Translations under genes and position numbers: made by a program | Notes under the pieces: model-generated | The model's database searches: none | What the model was told of the DNA's origin: nothing | The model's input: only the letters and a program-made list of their open reading frames with translations | In this document: in pieces, positions 17,885-26,256 of the stretch | How the letters are laid out: the number at the start of each line of letters is the position of its first letter | Position numbering within the stretch: position 1 is the first letter of the stretch | Assembly (NCBI RefSeq): GCF_006716485.1 | Contig: NZ_VFPD01000001.1 | Location: forward strand, 3,308,393 to 3,372,392 | Direction: 5' to 3' | Source: Chryseobacterium aquifrigidense | GTDB taxonomy: Bacteria > Bacteroidota > Bacteroidia > Flavobacteriales > Weeksellaceae | DNA length: 64,000 nt

Positions 17885-18325
17885 ATGAAACTCTATCTAA
17901 CTTTAAAAACAATTATTGTCACATTCGTGCTATTTTCAATTGCAGCAACAGCACAGGAACTCACCAATGAGCACAAACAAATGTTAAGGTACGATAATAC
18001 AGCTTATTTTAACAACCTCATCAACAAAGACAACATGAATGCATGCTATAAAATTGAAAACAATGCTTATACGTTGTTAGGCCTAGCTATTAAAATGAAC
18101 AGTAAAGAAGTATTTCAAAAGCTGATTGATGAAAAGGCAGATTTAGAAAAGACTTGTGACGGAAAAACGCCATTGATGTTTGCAGCAAAATATGGCAACA
18201 CTGAATTTGCAAAGAAACTCCTGGCAAATGGAGTAAAGAAGGATACTAAAACATCGTCCGGTTATACAGCTCTGGATTATGCCAAAAAATATGAAAAACC
18301 TGATATCATCAAGCTTTTGGAATAA
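17885..18325 (+). CDS. Secreted ankyrin-repeat protein
   Basis: A 146-residue exported protein: signal peptide up to TAATAQ (about residue 22), then two to three ankyrin repeats, best seen as GKTPLMFAAKYGNTEFAKKL and SGYTALDYAKKYEKPDIIKLL. Two cysteines, in NACYKIEN and KTCDGKT, may form a disulfide. It begins 12 bp after the HTH regulator and could be the third gene of that operon. A paralogue with the same layout follows at 18476. Partner and role unknown. Confidence 0.78.
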   Translation: MKLYLTLKTIIVTFVLFSIAATAQELTNEHKQMLRYDNTAYFNNLINKDNMNACYKIENNAYTLLGLAIKMNSKEVFQKLIDEKADLEKTCDGKTPLMFAAKYGNTEFAKKLLANGVKKDTKTSSGYTALDYAKKYEKPDIIKLLE

Positions 18326-18445
18326 GGATGGAGAACATAATCTGCAAAACAGGAGTTTTACGATTTTATAATTAATAAGAGAATAAGCTAATGAATAGAA
18401 AGATAATTATTATCAAAACTTAGCAATTGGTAATAAAATTTAATT

Positions 18446-18453
18446 TAGATTTG
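18446..18453 (+). promoter_or_regulatory. -7 box of the second ankyrin gene
   Basis: TAGATTTG fits TAnnTTTG and lies 22 bp before the ATG at 18476. A TTG lies 16 bp further upstream, shorter than the usual spacer. Confidence 0.45.
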
Positions 18454-18475
18454 TATATTCTTAAAAATTATTCTT

Positions 18476-18838
18476 ATGAAAAAAATAATCTCTACTACCT
18501 TTCTATTTGGAATGTTACTGTCTGGCAGTATGTTATCTGCTCAGAAGATGACTCAGGAAAAGATGAAAGCCATTTATTCTGATGATATAGCAACATTTAA
18601 GAAACAGTTTGCCCCGGGAGATTACAACAAATGTTTCCTTGTTGGAAATATACTTTATTCACCTCTTGGTTTCAGCGTAATGTCTGACAGAAAGAATATT
18701 ATCAACTTCCTTTTGGATAGCAAAGCGAATGTGAATAAAAAATGTCAGAATAAAACACCTCTTGAAGTAGCTGATGAAACAAAAGGCAGCGAAGAAGTAA
18801 AGAGAATTCTGATCGCAAAAGGTGGTAACAGAATTTAA
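18476..18838 (+). CDS. Secreted ankyrin-repeat protein, paralogue
   Basis: A 120-residue protein with signal peptide (ending MLSAQ) and ankyrin-like repeats (LGFSVMSDRKNIINFLLDSKANVNK, then NKTPLEVADETKGSEEVKRILIAKGG). It shares length, order and both cysteine positions (NKCFLVG, KKCQNKT) with the upstream gene, so the two arose by tandem duplication and then diverged strongly. It has its own -7 box and a modest terminator. Function unknown. Confidence 0.78.
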   Translation: MKKIISTTFLFGMLLSGSMLSAQKMTQEKMKAIYSDDIATFKKQFAPGDYNKCFLVGNILYSPLGFSVMSDRKNIINFLLDSKANVNKKCQNKTPLEVADETKGSEEVKRILIAKGGNRI

Positions 18839-18860
18839 AAAAATCTAAAAACAATATATG

Positions 18861-18888
18861 AAACTTCCGAAAGGGAGTTTTTTTTATT
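18861..18888 (+). terminator. Terminator of the second ankyrin gene
   Basis: Short hairpin AACTTCC-GAAA-GGGAGTT with a tetraloop, followed by an eight-T run, 24 bp after the stop codon. Confidence 0.6.
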
Positions 18889-18908
18889 TATAAAACCTGC
18901 AAAAATCT

Positions 18909-18916
18909 TATCTTTG
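18909..18916 (+). promoter_or_regulatory. -7 box of aspS
   Basis: TATCTTTG, 60 bp before the aspS ATG. TTTA lies at the -33 distance. The leader holds a perfect AAGGTTC/GAACCTT hairpin at 18931-18950. Confidence 0.5.
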
Positions 18917-18976
18917 CCAACGAAAAATTCAAGGTTCGGAATTGAACCTTAAACATTGAACTTTAAACAAATAATT

Positions 18977-20731
18977 ATGTTTCGATCACACACCAACGGA
19001 GAGCTATCTCTGAAAAATCTGAATGAAGAAGTTACACTATCAGGATGGGTACAGACTATCCGTGATAAAGGATTTATGATTTGGGTAGATCTTCGAGATC
19101 GTTACGGAATTACCCAGCTGGTTTTTGACCAGGACCGCTCTTCCGCACAACTGATGGAAGAAGCTAAGAAACTGGGCCGTGAATTTGTGATTCAGGCTAC
19201 CGGAAGAGTTATTGAAAGAGTAAGCAAAAACCCTAATATTCCAACAGGGGAAATTGAAATCCTGGTAGAGAAACTGATTATTCTGAACGATTCTCAGCTT
19301 CCTCCTTTCACTATTGAGGATGAAACGGATGGCGGTGAAGAATTAAGAATGAAATACCGTTACCTGGATATCAGAAGAAATCCGGTAAAAGATAAACTGA
19401 TCTTCCGTCACAAGATGGCACAAAAAGTAAGAAATTACTTATCTGAAGAAGGTTTCATTGAAGTGGAAACACCTGTTTTGATCAAGTCTACTCCGGAAGG
19501 AGCAAGAGATTTTGTTGTACCAAGCAGAATGAACCCTGGACAGTTTTATGCATTACCACAGTCTCCACAGACATTCAAACAGCTTTTGATGGTAGGTGGA
19601 ATGGATAAATATTTCCAGATTGTGAAATGTTTCCGTGATGAGGATTTAAGAGCTGACAGACAGCCGGAGTTTACACAGATCGACTGTGAAATGGCATTTG
19701 TAGAGCAGGAAGACGTTATGAACGTATTTGAAGGAATGACTAAAACCCTTTTAAAAGATATTACAGGTCAGGAATTCGGAAACTTCCCAAGAATGACTTT
19801 CGCAGATGCGATGAGAAAATACGGAAATGACAAACCGGATATCCGATTCGGAATGGAGTTCGTAGAACTGAATGAACTGGTAAAAGGAAAAGACTTTAAA
19901 ATATTTGACGACGCTGAATTAGTAGTCGGAATCAATGTAGAAGGATGCGCAGAATACACAAGAAAACAAATCGATGAACTTGTGGATTGGGTAAAACGTC
20001 CTCAGATCGGAGCTACAGGAATGGTTTGGGTAAAATTCCAGAATGATGGTGTAAAAACCTCATCAGTGAACAAATTCTACAACGAGGAAGATTTAGCAAA
20101 AATCATTGAAAAATTCGGAGCAAAAGAAGGAGACTTAATGTTGATTCTTTCCGGAAACGAAAATAAAGTAAGAGCACAGCTTTCAGCATTGAGAATGGAA
20201 CTTGGAAACCGTTTGGGATTAAGAAAAGGAAACGAGTTTGCACCACTTTGGGTTGTTGATTTCCCTCTATTGGAGTGGGATGAAGACACTGAAAGATACC
20301 ATGCAATGCACCACCCTTTCACGTCTCCAAAACCGGAAGATATCCACTTACTGGAAACTGATCCAGGAAAAGCAAGAGCCAACGCTTATGATATGGTTCT
20401 GAACGGAAACGAAATCGGAGGAGGATCTATCAGAATTTTTGACAGAGATCTTCAGTCTAAAATGTTTGATTTATTAGGATTTACCAGAGAGGAAGCGGAA
20501 GCTCAGTTTGGATTCCTGATGAATGCATTCAAATATGGAGCTCCGCCACATGGAGGTTTAGCATTCGGGTTTGACCGTTTGGTAGCGATTCTTGACGGAA
20601 ACGAAGTGATCAGAGATTATATCGCTTTCCCTAAGAACAATTCAGGACGAGATGTAATGATTGACGCACCAGCTTCTATTGCCGATGCACAGCTCGACGA
20701 ATTAGAATTACAATTGAATTTAAAAGCATAA
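18977..20731 (+). CDS. aspS: Aspartyl-tRNA synthetase
   Basis: Class IIb synthetase of 584 residues that charges tRNA-Asp. The N-terminal OB-fold anticodon-binding domain (about 1-110, [26 protein letters not shown]) is followed by class II motif 1, motif 2 ([20 protein letters not shown]) and motif 3 ([13 protein letters not shown]). The bacterial GAD insertion (about 280-420) is present, as expected for the eubacterial type. I use the ATG at 18977 ([10 protein letters not shown]), which matches the family N-terminus; a possible start 21 bp upstream adds an unconserved tail. It is monocistronic with a strong terminator. Confidence 0.97.
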   Translation: MFRSHTNGELSLKNLNEEVTLSGWVQTIRDKGFMIWVDLRDRYGITQLVFDQDRSSAQLMEEAKKLGREFVIQATGRVIERVSKNPNIPTGEIEILVEKLIILNDSQLPPFTIEDETDGGEELRMKYRYLDIRRNPVKDKLIFRHKMAQKVRNYLSEEGFIEVETPVLIKSTPEGARDFVVPSRMNPGQFYALPQSPQTFKQLLMVGGMDKYFQIVKCFRDEDLRADRQPEFTQIDCEMAFVEQEDVMNVFEGMTKTLLKDITGQEFGNFPRMTFADAMRKYGNDKPDIRFGMEFVELNELVKGKDFKIFDDAELVVGINVEGCAEYTRKQIDELVDWVKRPQIGATGMVWVKFQNDGVKTSSVNKFYNEEDLAKIIEKFGAKEGDLMLILSGNENKVRAQLSALRMELGNRLGLRKGNEFAPLWVVDFPLLEWDEDTERYHAMHHPFTSPKPEDIHLLETDPGKARANAYDMVLNGNEIGGGSIRIFDRDLQSKMFDLLGFTREEAEAQFGFLMNAFKYGAPPHGGLAFGFDRLVAILDGNEVIRDYIAFPKNNSGRDVMIDAPASIADAQLDELELQLNLKA

Positions 20732-20735
20732 ACAT

Positions 20736-20763
20736 AAAGCGGGGTATTTGCCCCGCTTTTTTT
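20736..20763 (+). terminator. Terminator of aspS
   Basis: Perfect 9-bp stem AAAGCGGGG/CCCCGCTTT with loop TATTTG, followed by more T residues, 5 bp after the stop. Confidence 0.92.
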
Positions 20764-21235
20764 ATCTCTGTATTACAGGAAGCCTTAGTCGACCCGTTGT
20801 ATCCTGGCCCTAATATTTAAAAAAAAATAATAGGAAAAAAATAGTATTATTTAGAGTCGAAGAACATTAAAAATTCCAGCATATCTTATCAATTTTCTAA
20901 CAAAATAAACTTTATGCCGGTGAAATATGCATTTCAATATACTATATCAAAAATTCGTGAAATAATTAAATTTAAAATTTAACAGCAAAAATTAAATTAA
21001 AATAATTTTATTAACGAAATAAATACACATTATAAATAAAAACATAACAAAACAATCATTATATTATGTTATATGTAAATATCATTTTTATTAATATATT
21101 TACATTACACAGCTGAATTACAATGAAGAACTTAATCAAAACTTAGGAATTGATGTATTTTATAATCTGATGCGTAGGATAATAATAGAGCTGTTCATAT
21201 TTTAAACCTTGATTACCAAACCAATATTAAATAAT
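20764..21235. other. AT-rich intergenic stretch without a gene
   Basis: About 470 bp, very AT-rich, with no credible open frame. It must contain the promoter of the astacin gene; TATATTTA near 21097 is the best -7-like string, but no -33 partner is clear. A seven-codon ORF beginning MKNL near 21123 is too short to call. Confidence 0.45.
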
Positions 21236-22567
21236 ATGAAAAGCAAACTATTACTATTATCAGGATGCCTTGTTGTGGCCCTGAATTCATGTAGGTCAGA
21301 CATTGAAAGTCCTCAAACTGATTCAACAGATCCTACAACCACAAAGCTGGACAATGCAAAGATTCACAAATTATTAATTGACGAAAAATACACGTACATT
21401 AATGAAGTAAATGGAGAATACTTTTATGCAGAAGATATTACGATTAGCCCCGAACAGTTTAGTGTATTACAAAAGCAGGCCAACCCTGAAATATCAACTG
21501 CCGAAAAAAGTACCATTGTAAGCTCCTTTATTAAGACATGGCCCAATGCAACAGTGTATTATACATTACCAAGCCAGGGAACTCTGAGTACTCAGAATTA
21601 TAATACATTCCTGACCAATATCAACAAAGCGTTTGATATGATTTCTTCACAAACCAGTATGCAGTTTGTTGAACGGACCAACGAGACAGAATATATCACC
21701 TTTACTTATACAACGTCCAACAGTTCTCCGCTTGGATGGCAAAAAAACAGAGTTAACGGTATTAAAATTTACAACATTACCTATCCCGCCATTATTGCTC
21801 ACGAAATAATGCATTCTATGGGAATCATGCATGAGCAGTGCCGCCCAGATAGAGATCAGTACATCATTGTAGATGTTAACAAAGCGGTGGAAGGAAGCCG
21901 TCATAACTTCAATCTTTATAATGATTATGCAGGACATGGTGCATTTGATTTCGGTTCAGTCATGATGTATCAGTCTACAGACTTTGCTATAGACGCAAGC
22001 CAACCGGTAATGATCAAGCTGGATGGATCTACATTTACCAAGCAAAGAACAGGATTGTCTGCAGGTGATTATGCGGGTATCAATCATTTATATGGACCTG
22101 TTAATGCCAGTTCTGCAATCAACGGAACTTATACGATGACAACAGCTTTAGCGAGTGATAAAAATGTAGATATTACCGGAAGTTCCACTACAGATGGCAC
22201 GGGTATAATTCTGTATTCAGCTTCTACAGGGAACAACCAGAGATTTACTTTCACTAAATCAGATCATGGGTATTACATTATTAAATCAATATTGGATCCT
22301 GCAAAGGTTTTAACTGTGAAAAGTAATGGGACAACAAATGGAACAGCTGTTGAATTAAGAACCAATGCTAATACAGATTCTCAGAAATGGTTATTATTCA
22401 ATCTGGGAAATAATGGTTTTGGATTTGCTCCCAAGAATGCGCCGGCACTGAGGCTAGAAGTAAAAGATGGTTTAACAACCAATCTTACTCCTATTGTCAT
22501 CGGTACTACAGATCAAACGGTGCAGCCTTCTATAAAGCAACGCTTTACCCTTACAAAAGTTAATTAA
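21236..22567 (+). CDS. Astacin (M12A) metalloprotease lipoprotein with ricin-type lectin domain
   Basis: Surface or periplasmic zinc protease, 443 codons from the ATG at 21236 (an upstream in-frame start at 21209 precedes an otherwise complete lipoprotein signal). The lipobox is LNSC, so it should be lipid-anchored. The catalytic motif is HEIMHSMGIMHE, the astacin HExxHxxGxxHE, followed by the SVMMY methionine turn with the tyrosine ligand. The last 150 residues resemble a ricin-type beta-trefoil (QRFTFTKSDHGYYIIKSI, QKWLLFNLG, QRFTLTKV). Flavastacin from Elizabethkingia is a related astacin. Monocistronic, ending at a bidirectional terminator. Confidence 0.88.
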   Translation: MKSKLLLLSGCLVVALNSCRSDIESPQTDSTDPTTTKLDNAKIHKLLIDEKYTYINEVNGEYFYAEDITISPEQFSVLQKQANPEISTAEKSTIVSSFIKTWPNATVYYTLPSQGTLSTQNYNTFLTNINKAFDMISSQTSMQFVERTNETEYITFTYTTSNSSPLGWQKNRVNGIKIYNITYPAIIAHEIMHSMGIMHEQCRPDRDQYIIVDVNKAVEGSRHNFNLYNDYAGHGAFDFGSVMMYQSTDFAIDASQPVMIKLDGSTFTKQRTGLSAGDYAGINHLYGPVNASSAINGTYTMTTALASDKNVDITGSSTTDGTGIILYSASTGNNQRFTFTKSDHGYYIIKSILDPAKVLTVKSNGTTNGTAVELRTNANTDSQKWLLFNLGNNGFGFAPKNAPALRLEVKDGLTTNLTPIVIGTTDQTVQPSIKQRFTLTKVN

Positions 22568-22583
22568 ATTTCTTCTTACAAAA

Positions 22584-22617
22584 AAGAGGTTAGGAAATAA
22601 ACTTCCTAACCTCTTTC
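22584..22617. terminator. Bidirectional terminator between the astacin gene and purA
   Basis: Perfect stem AAAGAGGTTAGGAA/TTCCTAACCTCTTT around a 6-nt loop, between two convergent genes. Confidence 0.9.
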
Positions 22618-22634
22618 TATTTGAGAACTATTTA

Positions 22635-23906
22635 TTAGATTAATTTCAACATCTCATTTCTGCCCGGTCCGGTAGAAAGATAAGCCACCGGAATTCCCAG
22701 TTCCGTTTCCAGAAATGATAGAAACTCCATGATTTCTTTTGGCAGCTCAGAAGGACTTTTCATTGCAGAAAAATCAGCATTCCAGCCATTCATCCATTTC
22801 AGTACGGGTTTTCCGTTTTCCGGAAGCAAACCTGAAATAGCGACTGTTTTTCCATCTTCCAGTTCATAATGGGTACAAACTGCCACAGATTTCAATCCAC
22901 TTAAAACATCAGCTTTTGTCAGAACCAGCTGAGTGACTCCGTTGATCATTACTGCATATTTTAAAGCAGGCAAATCCAGCCAGCCTGTTCTTCTCGGGCG
23001 TCCTGTATTGGAACCAAATTCATTTCCTTTCATTCTGAGATCATCTCCAAATTCATCTAAAAGTTCTGTTGGAAATGCTCCATTTCCCACCCGGGTACAA
23101 TATGCTTTCGCTATTCCGTAAATCTCACCGATCTTTTTAGGTGAAACACCCAAACCGCTACTCGCTCCTGATGCAGTCGTTGAGGAAGACGTTACATACG
23201 GATAGGTACCATGATCAATATCCAACATGGCTGCCTGAGATCCTTCGGCCAATACTTTTTTACCTTCAAATAAAGCTGTGTTAAGATAAATTTCAGTCTC
23301 TGTACAACTGAATTTTTTAAGGAATTCCACCGCATCAAAAAACTCTTTACTGATTTCTTCCAAAGCAGGCAGAACAATCATTCCTTCCTCTTCCAGCATT
23401 TTGTAATCTCTATTAAGAATATGCTGCGCTCTGCTTTGAAAATCCGGTAAAAATATATCCCCTACTCTTAGATTCTGTCTTAATATTTTGTTTGAATACG
23501 CTTGGGCAATCCCATTTTTTGTACTTCCGATAGTGGTATACCTGGTACTTTCCTCCATAAAAATATCCAGAAGCTTATGCGTTGGCATTACCAGATGTGC
23601 TTTTTGGGAAATAATGATACTGTTTTCCGGCTGAATGGTTTTATCAAATACCTGAAGATTCAGAATTTCTTTTTTAAAACTTACCGGATCAATAACAGTT
23701 CCGGTTCCGATTATATTCTTCACTCCATTCATAAAGATTCCCGAAGGAATCATTTTAAGCGTTATTCTGCGTCCGTTTCTTTCAATGCTGTGCCCAGCAT
23801 TAGATCCGCCGTTAAAACGAGCTGTAATGTCGTAATTTTCACTGATAAGATCAATGAACTTTCCCTTTCCTTCATCTCCCCATTGTAGTCCTAATACAAT
23901 ATCCAT
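22635..23906 (-). CDS. purA: Adenylosuccinate synthetase
   Basis: GTP-dependent enzyme (423 residues) joining IMP and aspartate, the first committed step to AMP. The N-terminal GDEGKGK loop holds the catalytic acid D11 and the GTP-contact residues; H39 in NGGSNAGHS is the second catalytic residue. Later motifs are GSQAAMLDIDHGTYP, GRPRRTGWLDL and STGPGRNE near the C-terminus. The length is normal. TAGCTTTG, a -7 box, lies 25 bp upstream, and a palindrome related to one near the Crp/Fnr gene lies just beyond it. Confidence 0.96.
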   Translation of the reverse strand: MDIVLGLQWGDEGKGKFIDLISENYDITARFNGGSNAGHSIERNGRRITLKMIPSGIFMNGVKNIIGTGTVIDPVSFKKEILNLQVFDKTIQPENSIIISQKAHLVMPTHKLLDIFMEESTRYTTIGSTKNGIAQAYSNKILRQNLRVGDIFLPDFQSRAQHILNRDYKMLEEEGMIVLPALEEISKEFFDAVEFLKKFSCTETEIYLNTALFEGKKVLAEGSQAAMLDIDHGTYPYVTSSSTTASGASSGLGVSPKKIGEIYGIAKAYCTRVGNGAFPTELLDEFGDDLRMKGNEFGSNTGRPRRTGWLDLPALKYAVMINGVTQLVLTKADVLSGLKSVAVCTHYELEDGKTVAISGLLPENGKPVLKWMNGWNADFSAMKSPSELPKEIMEFLSFLETELGIPVAYLSTGPGRNEMLKLI

Positions 23907-23930
23907 ATTCGTACTTTAAATTTTATGAAG

Positions 23931-23938
23931 CAAAGCTA
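23931..23938 (-). promoter_or_regulatory. -7 box of purA
   Basis: Minus strand TAGCTTTG, matching TAnnTTTG, 25 bp before the purA start. Confidence 0.45.
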
Positions 23939-23960
23939 TGACAGTCAGCAGGAAACACCA

Positions 23961-23974
23961 TTGCCATTTGACAA
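23961..23974. promoter_or_regulatory. Candidate regulator site upstream of purA
   Basis: TTGCCATTTGACAA, one base different from the perfect palindrome TTGTCATTTGACAA found at 24709. It sits about 22 bp upstream of the purA -7 box, where a -33 binding regulator would act. Confidence 0.4.
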
Positions 23975-24078
23975 AAAGAGATCTGATCAGAAATGAGAAG
24001 CTAAATATCAGAGGTTAGAAGCCATTCACAACTCTCCCACTCACATTATTAATCGATTATCATCTATCATTAATAATC

Positions 24079-24648
24079 CTACACTATATTTCTCCTGATT
24101 CTGCTCAGTGAAGAAGGGGTCACGCCAAGATAGGAAGCCAGCATAGATTGCGGAACTCTGTTGGCCAGCCCTGGATAATGATTTAAAAAGTGAATGTACC
24201 GTGATTTTGCATCCTGATTGAGCATGATACTGGCGACCTTCAGTTTATTTTCTACTACAAAAGCGTGGATTCTTGCAAACAAAATAGGCCATACCGCAAT
24301 TTTCTCTTCCAGGATTTTAAAATGCTCACGGTCAATGACCAGCAATACAGCATCGGTAATCGCTTCAATATCTTCATGTGCCGGCAGCTGATCGGTAAAG
24401 CCCTGAAAGTCCCCAATAAATCGTCCTTCATAAATAAAATACCGTGTAAAATCATCACCTTGCTTGTTATAGTACAAAGACCGGAAAACACCTTCCTTCA
24501 CAAAAGCAATTCTCTGACTTACTTTCCCGGCTTCTATGAAAGGATCTCCCTTTTTGACCGTTATTTCCTGAATTCCTTCAGCAATCAACAGCTCATCCTG
24601 AGGATTCAGTGTTCCGAATTTTTTGATATAAGTAAAAAGCTCTTCCAT
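24079..24648 (-). CDS. Crp/Fnr family transcriptional regulator
   Basis: A 189-residue regulator from the ATG at 24648 (MEELFTYIKKFG), preferred over a longer frame that adds 20 unconserved residues. A cyclic-nucleotide-binding fold spans about 10-120 (VKKGDPFIEAGKVSQRIAFVKEGVFRSLYY, GRFIGDF), and a C-terminal HTH reads RVPQSMLASYLGVTPSSLSRIRRNI. No FNR-type N-terminal cysteine cluster is present, so oxygen sensing through Fe-S is unlikely. In Bacteroidota such proteins often respond to stress or nucleotides. It may bind the palindrome about 60 bp upstream of its own start. Confidence 0.88.
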   Translation of the reverse strand: MEELFTYIKKFGTLNPQDELLIAEGIQEITVKKGDPFIEAGKVSQRIAFVKEGVFRSLYYNKQGDDFTRYFIYEGRFIGDFQGFTDQLPAHEDIEAITDAVLLVIDREHFKILEEKIAVWPILFARIHAFVVENKLKVASIMLNQDAKSRYIHFLNHYPGLANRVPQSMLASYLGVTPSSLSRIRRNIV

Positions 24649-24708
24649 ATTTTGATATAACCACGGATTGCGGAAATATAAAGGTATAAAAGTCACGGAT
24701 AAAAACAA

Positions 24709-24722
24709 TTGTCATTTGACAA
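24709..24722. promoter_or_regulatory. Perfect palindrome between the Crp/Fnr gene and ku
   Basis: TTGTCA-TT-TGACAA lies 61 bp upstream of the Crp/Fnr gene and 73 bp upstream of ku, in their divergent intergenic region. It is shared, with one change, with the purA upstream region. Likely bound by the neighbouring Crp/Fnr protein. Confidence 0.5.
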
Positions 24723-24794
24723 CAAAGTCCATGAAAGGTACCACACGGGCCTCTGTCGGCATATTAATTGCTTGATTTTTAAAAACGTAAGACA

Positions 24795-25580
24795 ATGAAA
24801 GCAATTTGGAACGGCGCAATTGGCTTCGGATTAGTCAACATTCCTGTTAAAATTTATTCCGCAACGGAAACCACAAAATTGGATCTCGATATGCTCGACA
24901 AATCTGATTTTTCAAACATCCGTTTCAAACGGGTAAACGAAAATACGGGGAAAGAAGTTAAATGGGAAAACATCGTCAAAGGTTATCTCATGGACGACAA
25001 ATATATCGTTCTTGACGAAGAAGATTACGAAGCGGCAAGCCCTGAAAAAACAAAAATACTTTCTATTGACCAGTTTGTAAAGGAAGTAGAAGTAGACAGT
25101 ATGTATTTTGAGACTCCGTATTATCTGGAACCTCAGAAAAATGGTGAAAATGCTTACAGACTTTTATTAAAAGCTCTTGAAAAAACTGCCATGGTAGGAA
25201 TAGGAACTTTTGTGCTTCGTGACAGCGCAGCCATTGGGATGATCCGTCCTTACAATGACGACATATTGGTTTTGAACCGTTTAAGATTTGATCAGGAAAT
25301 AAGAGATTATTCGGATTTAAAAATTCCTGCCCGGAAGGCGCCGAAACCTGCAGAGTTGAAGATGGCTGTCAGCCTGATTGAGCAGCTTTCACAGGAGTTT
25401 GATCCCGCCATGTATAAAGATACCTATTCTGATGAGCTGATGAAGATCATCAAGCAGAAAGCAAAAGGCAAAAATGTAAAAGCCCAAAAAGCTCAGCCTG
25501 CTAAAGAAGGTAAAGTGATTGACCTTATGGCTCAGTTAAAAGCCAGCCTGAATACCTCTAAATCCAAATCTGCATCATAA
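24795..25580 (+). CDS. ku: Bacterial Ku protein for non-homologous end joining
   Basis: A 261-residue homodimeric DNA-end-binding protein. It begins MKAIWNGAIGFGLVNIPVKIYSATE, the typical Ku core start, and continues with family segments WENIVKGYLMDDKYIVLDEEDYEAA and DLKIPARKAPKPAELKMAVSLIEQL. The C-terminus is a Lys-rich extension. It recruits LigD to double-strand breaks, and the ligD reading frame starts at the last base of the ku stop (TAATG), which couples the two. The divergent Crp/Fnr gene and a palindrome lie upstream. Confidence 0.95.
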   Translation: MKAIWNGAIGFGLVNIPVKIYSATETTKLDLDMLDKSDFSNIRFKRVNENTGKEVKWENIVKGYLMDDKYIVLDEEDYEAASPEKTKILSIDQFVKEVEVDSMYFETPYYLEPQKNGENAYRLLLKALEKTAMVGIGTFVLRDSAAIGMIRPYNDDILVLNRLRFDQEIRDYSDLKIPARKAPKPAELKMAVSLIEQLSQEFDPAMYKDTYSDELMKIIKQKAKGKNVKAQKAQPAKEGKVIDLMAQLKASLNTSKSKSAS

Positions 25581-26185
25581 TGGCTCTCAAAGATTATCAT
25601 AACAAAAGAAAGTTCGATGAAACCAGCGAACCTAAAGGGAAAACAAAAAAGAGCAAAGACAAACTGATTTTTGTGATTCAGAGACATGCTGCCTCCAGAC
25701 TTCATTATGACTTCCGGCTTGAAATGGAAGGTGTACTGAAAAGCTGGGCTGTTCCGAAAGGCCCGTCTTTGGACCCAAAAGACAAACGTCTTGCTATGAT
25801 GGTAGAAGATCACCCTTACGACTATAAAGATTTTGAAGGGAATATTCCGGAAGGAAATTATGGTGCCGGACAAGTGGAAGTATGGGACAGCGGAACCTAT
25901 GAGCCTTTGGAAGAGAATTCTAAACTTTCTGATGAAAAAGAACTTCTGAAGGAACTTCATGCCGGTTCTTTAAAGTTTATTTTACACGGTAAAAAGCTGA
26001 AAGGTGAATTTGCTCTGGTTAAAATGAAAAATACGGATGACAACTCATGGCTGCTTATCAAACATAAGGATGAATTTGCAGAAAGTCCTTATGATGCCGA
26101 GGAAAACACTTCACCAAAATCACTGGTCACCCAATTTCTAGAGGAAAAAAAAAGCCTAAAAATAAAAGAAAAAAAGAAGTCATAA
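25580..26185 (+). CDS. ligD: LigD 3'-phosphoesterase domain, N-terminal part of split ligD
   Basis: A 201-codon frame holding the 3'-phosphoesterase domain of DNA ligase D, which trims 3' ends before joining. Family motifs are plain: FVIQRHAASRLHYDFRLEMEG, LKSWAVPKGPS, DHPYDYKDFEG and IPEGNYGAGQVEVWDSG. The start overlaps the ku stop. Close to the end the sequence enters a nine-A run (26145-26153), after which this frame ends, while the -1 frame continues into the ligase domain with natural-looking sequence. Most likely this is the N-terminal third of one ligD gene interrupted by a frameshift, or one read through by slippage. Confidence 0.88.
   Translation: MALKDYHNKRKFDETSEPKGKTKKSKDKLIFVIQRHAASRLHYDFRLEMEGVLKSWAVPKGPSLDPKDKRLAMMVEDHPYDYKDFEGNIPEGNYGAGQVEVWDSGTYEPLEENSKLSDEKELLKELHAGSLKFILHGKKLKGEFALVKMKNTDDNSWLLIKHKDEFAESPYDAEENTSPKSLVTQFLEEKKSLKIKEKKKS
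26145..26153 (+). other. Poly-A slip or frameshift site inside ligD
   Basis: Nine consecutive A residues read GAA AAA AAA AGC in the upstream frame. A -1 slip or one extra A gives AAA AAG CCT and continues open, without a stop, into the ligase domain, for a joined product of 849 residues. Small hairpins GAAGT/ACTTC (26176-26189) and CTGAA/TTCAG (26189-26204) follow, but no strong pseudoknot is evident. Confidence 0.7.
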
Positions 26186-26256
26186 CTTCTGAAAAACCCT
26201 TCAGGAATTTCAATTCGTTAACGAACGAAAAAAAGCTTAAGTCTTTCATTAAACCT

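Noticed and set aside
24045..24077. ATTATTAAT/ATTAATAAT inverted repeat after the Crp/Fnr gene
   Set aside because: All A/T, 15-nt loop and no T-tract in the needed direction; too weak to call a terminator.
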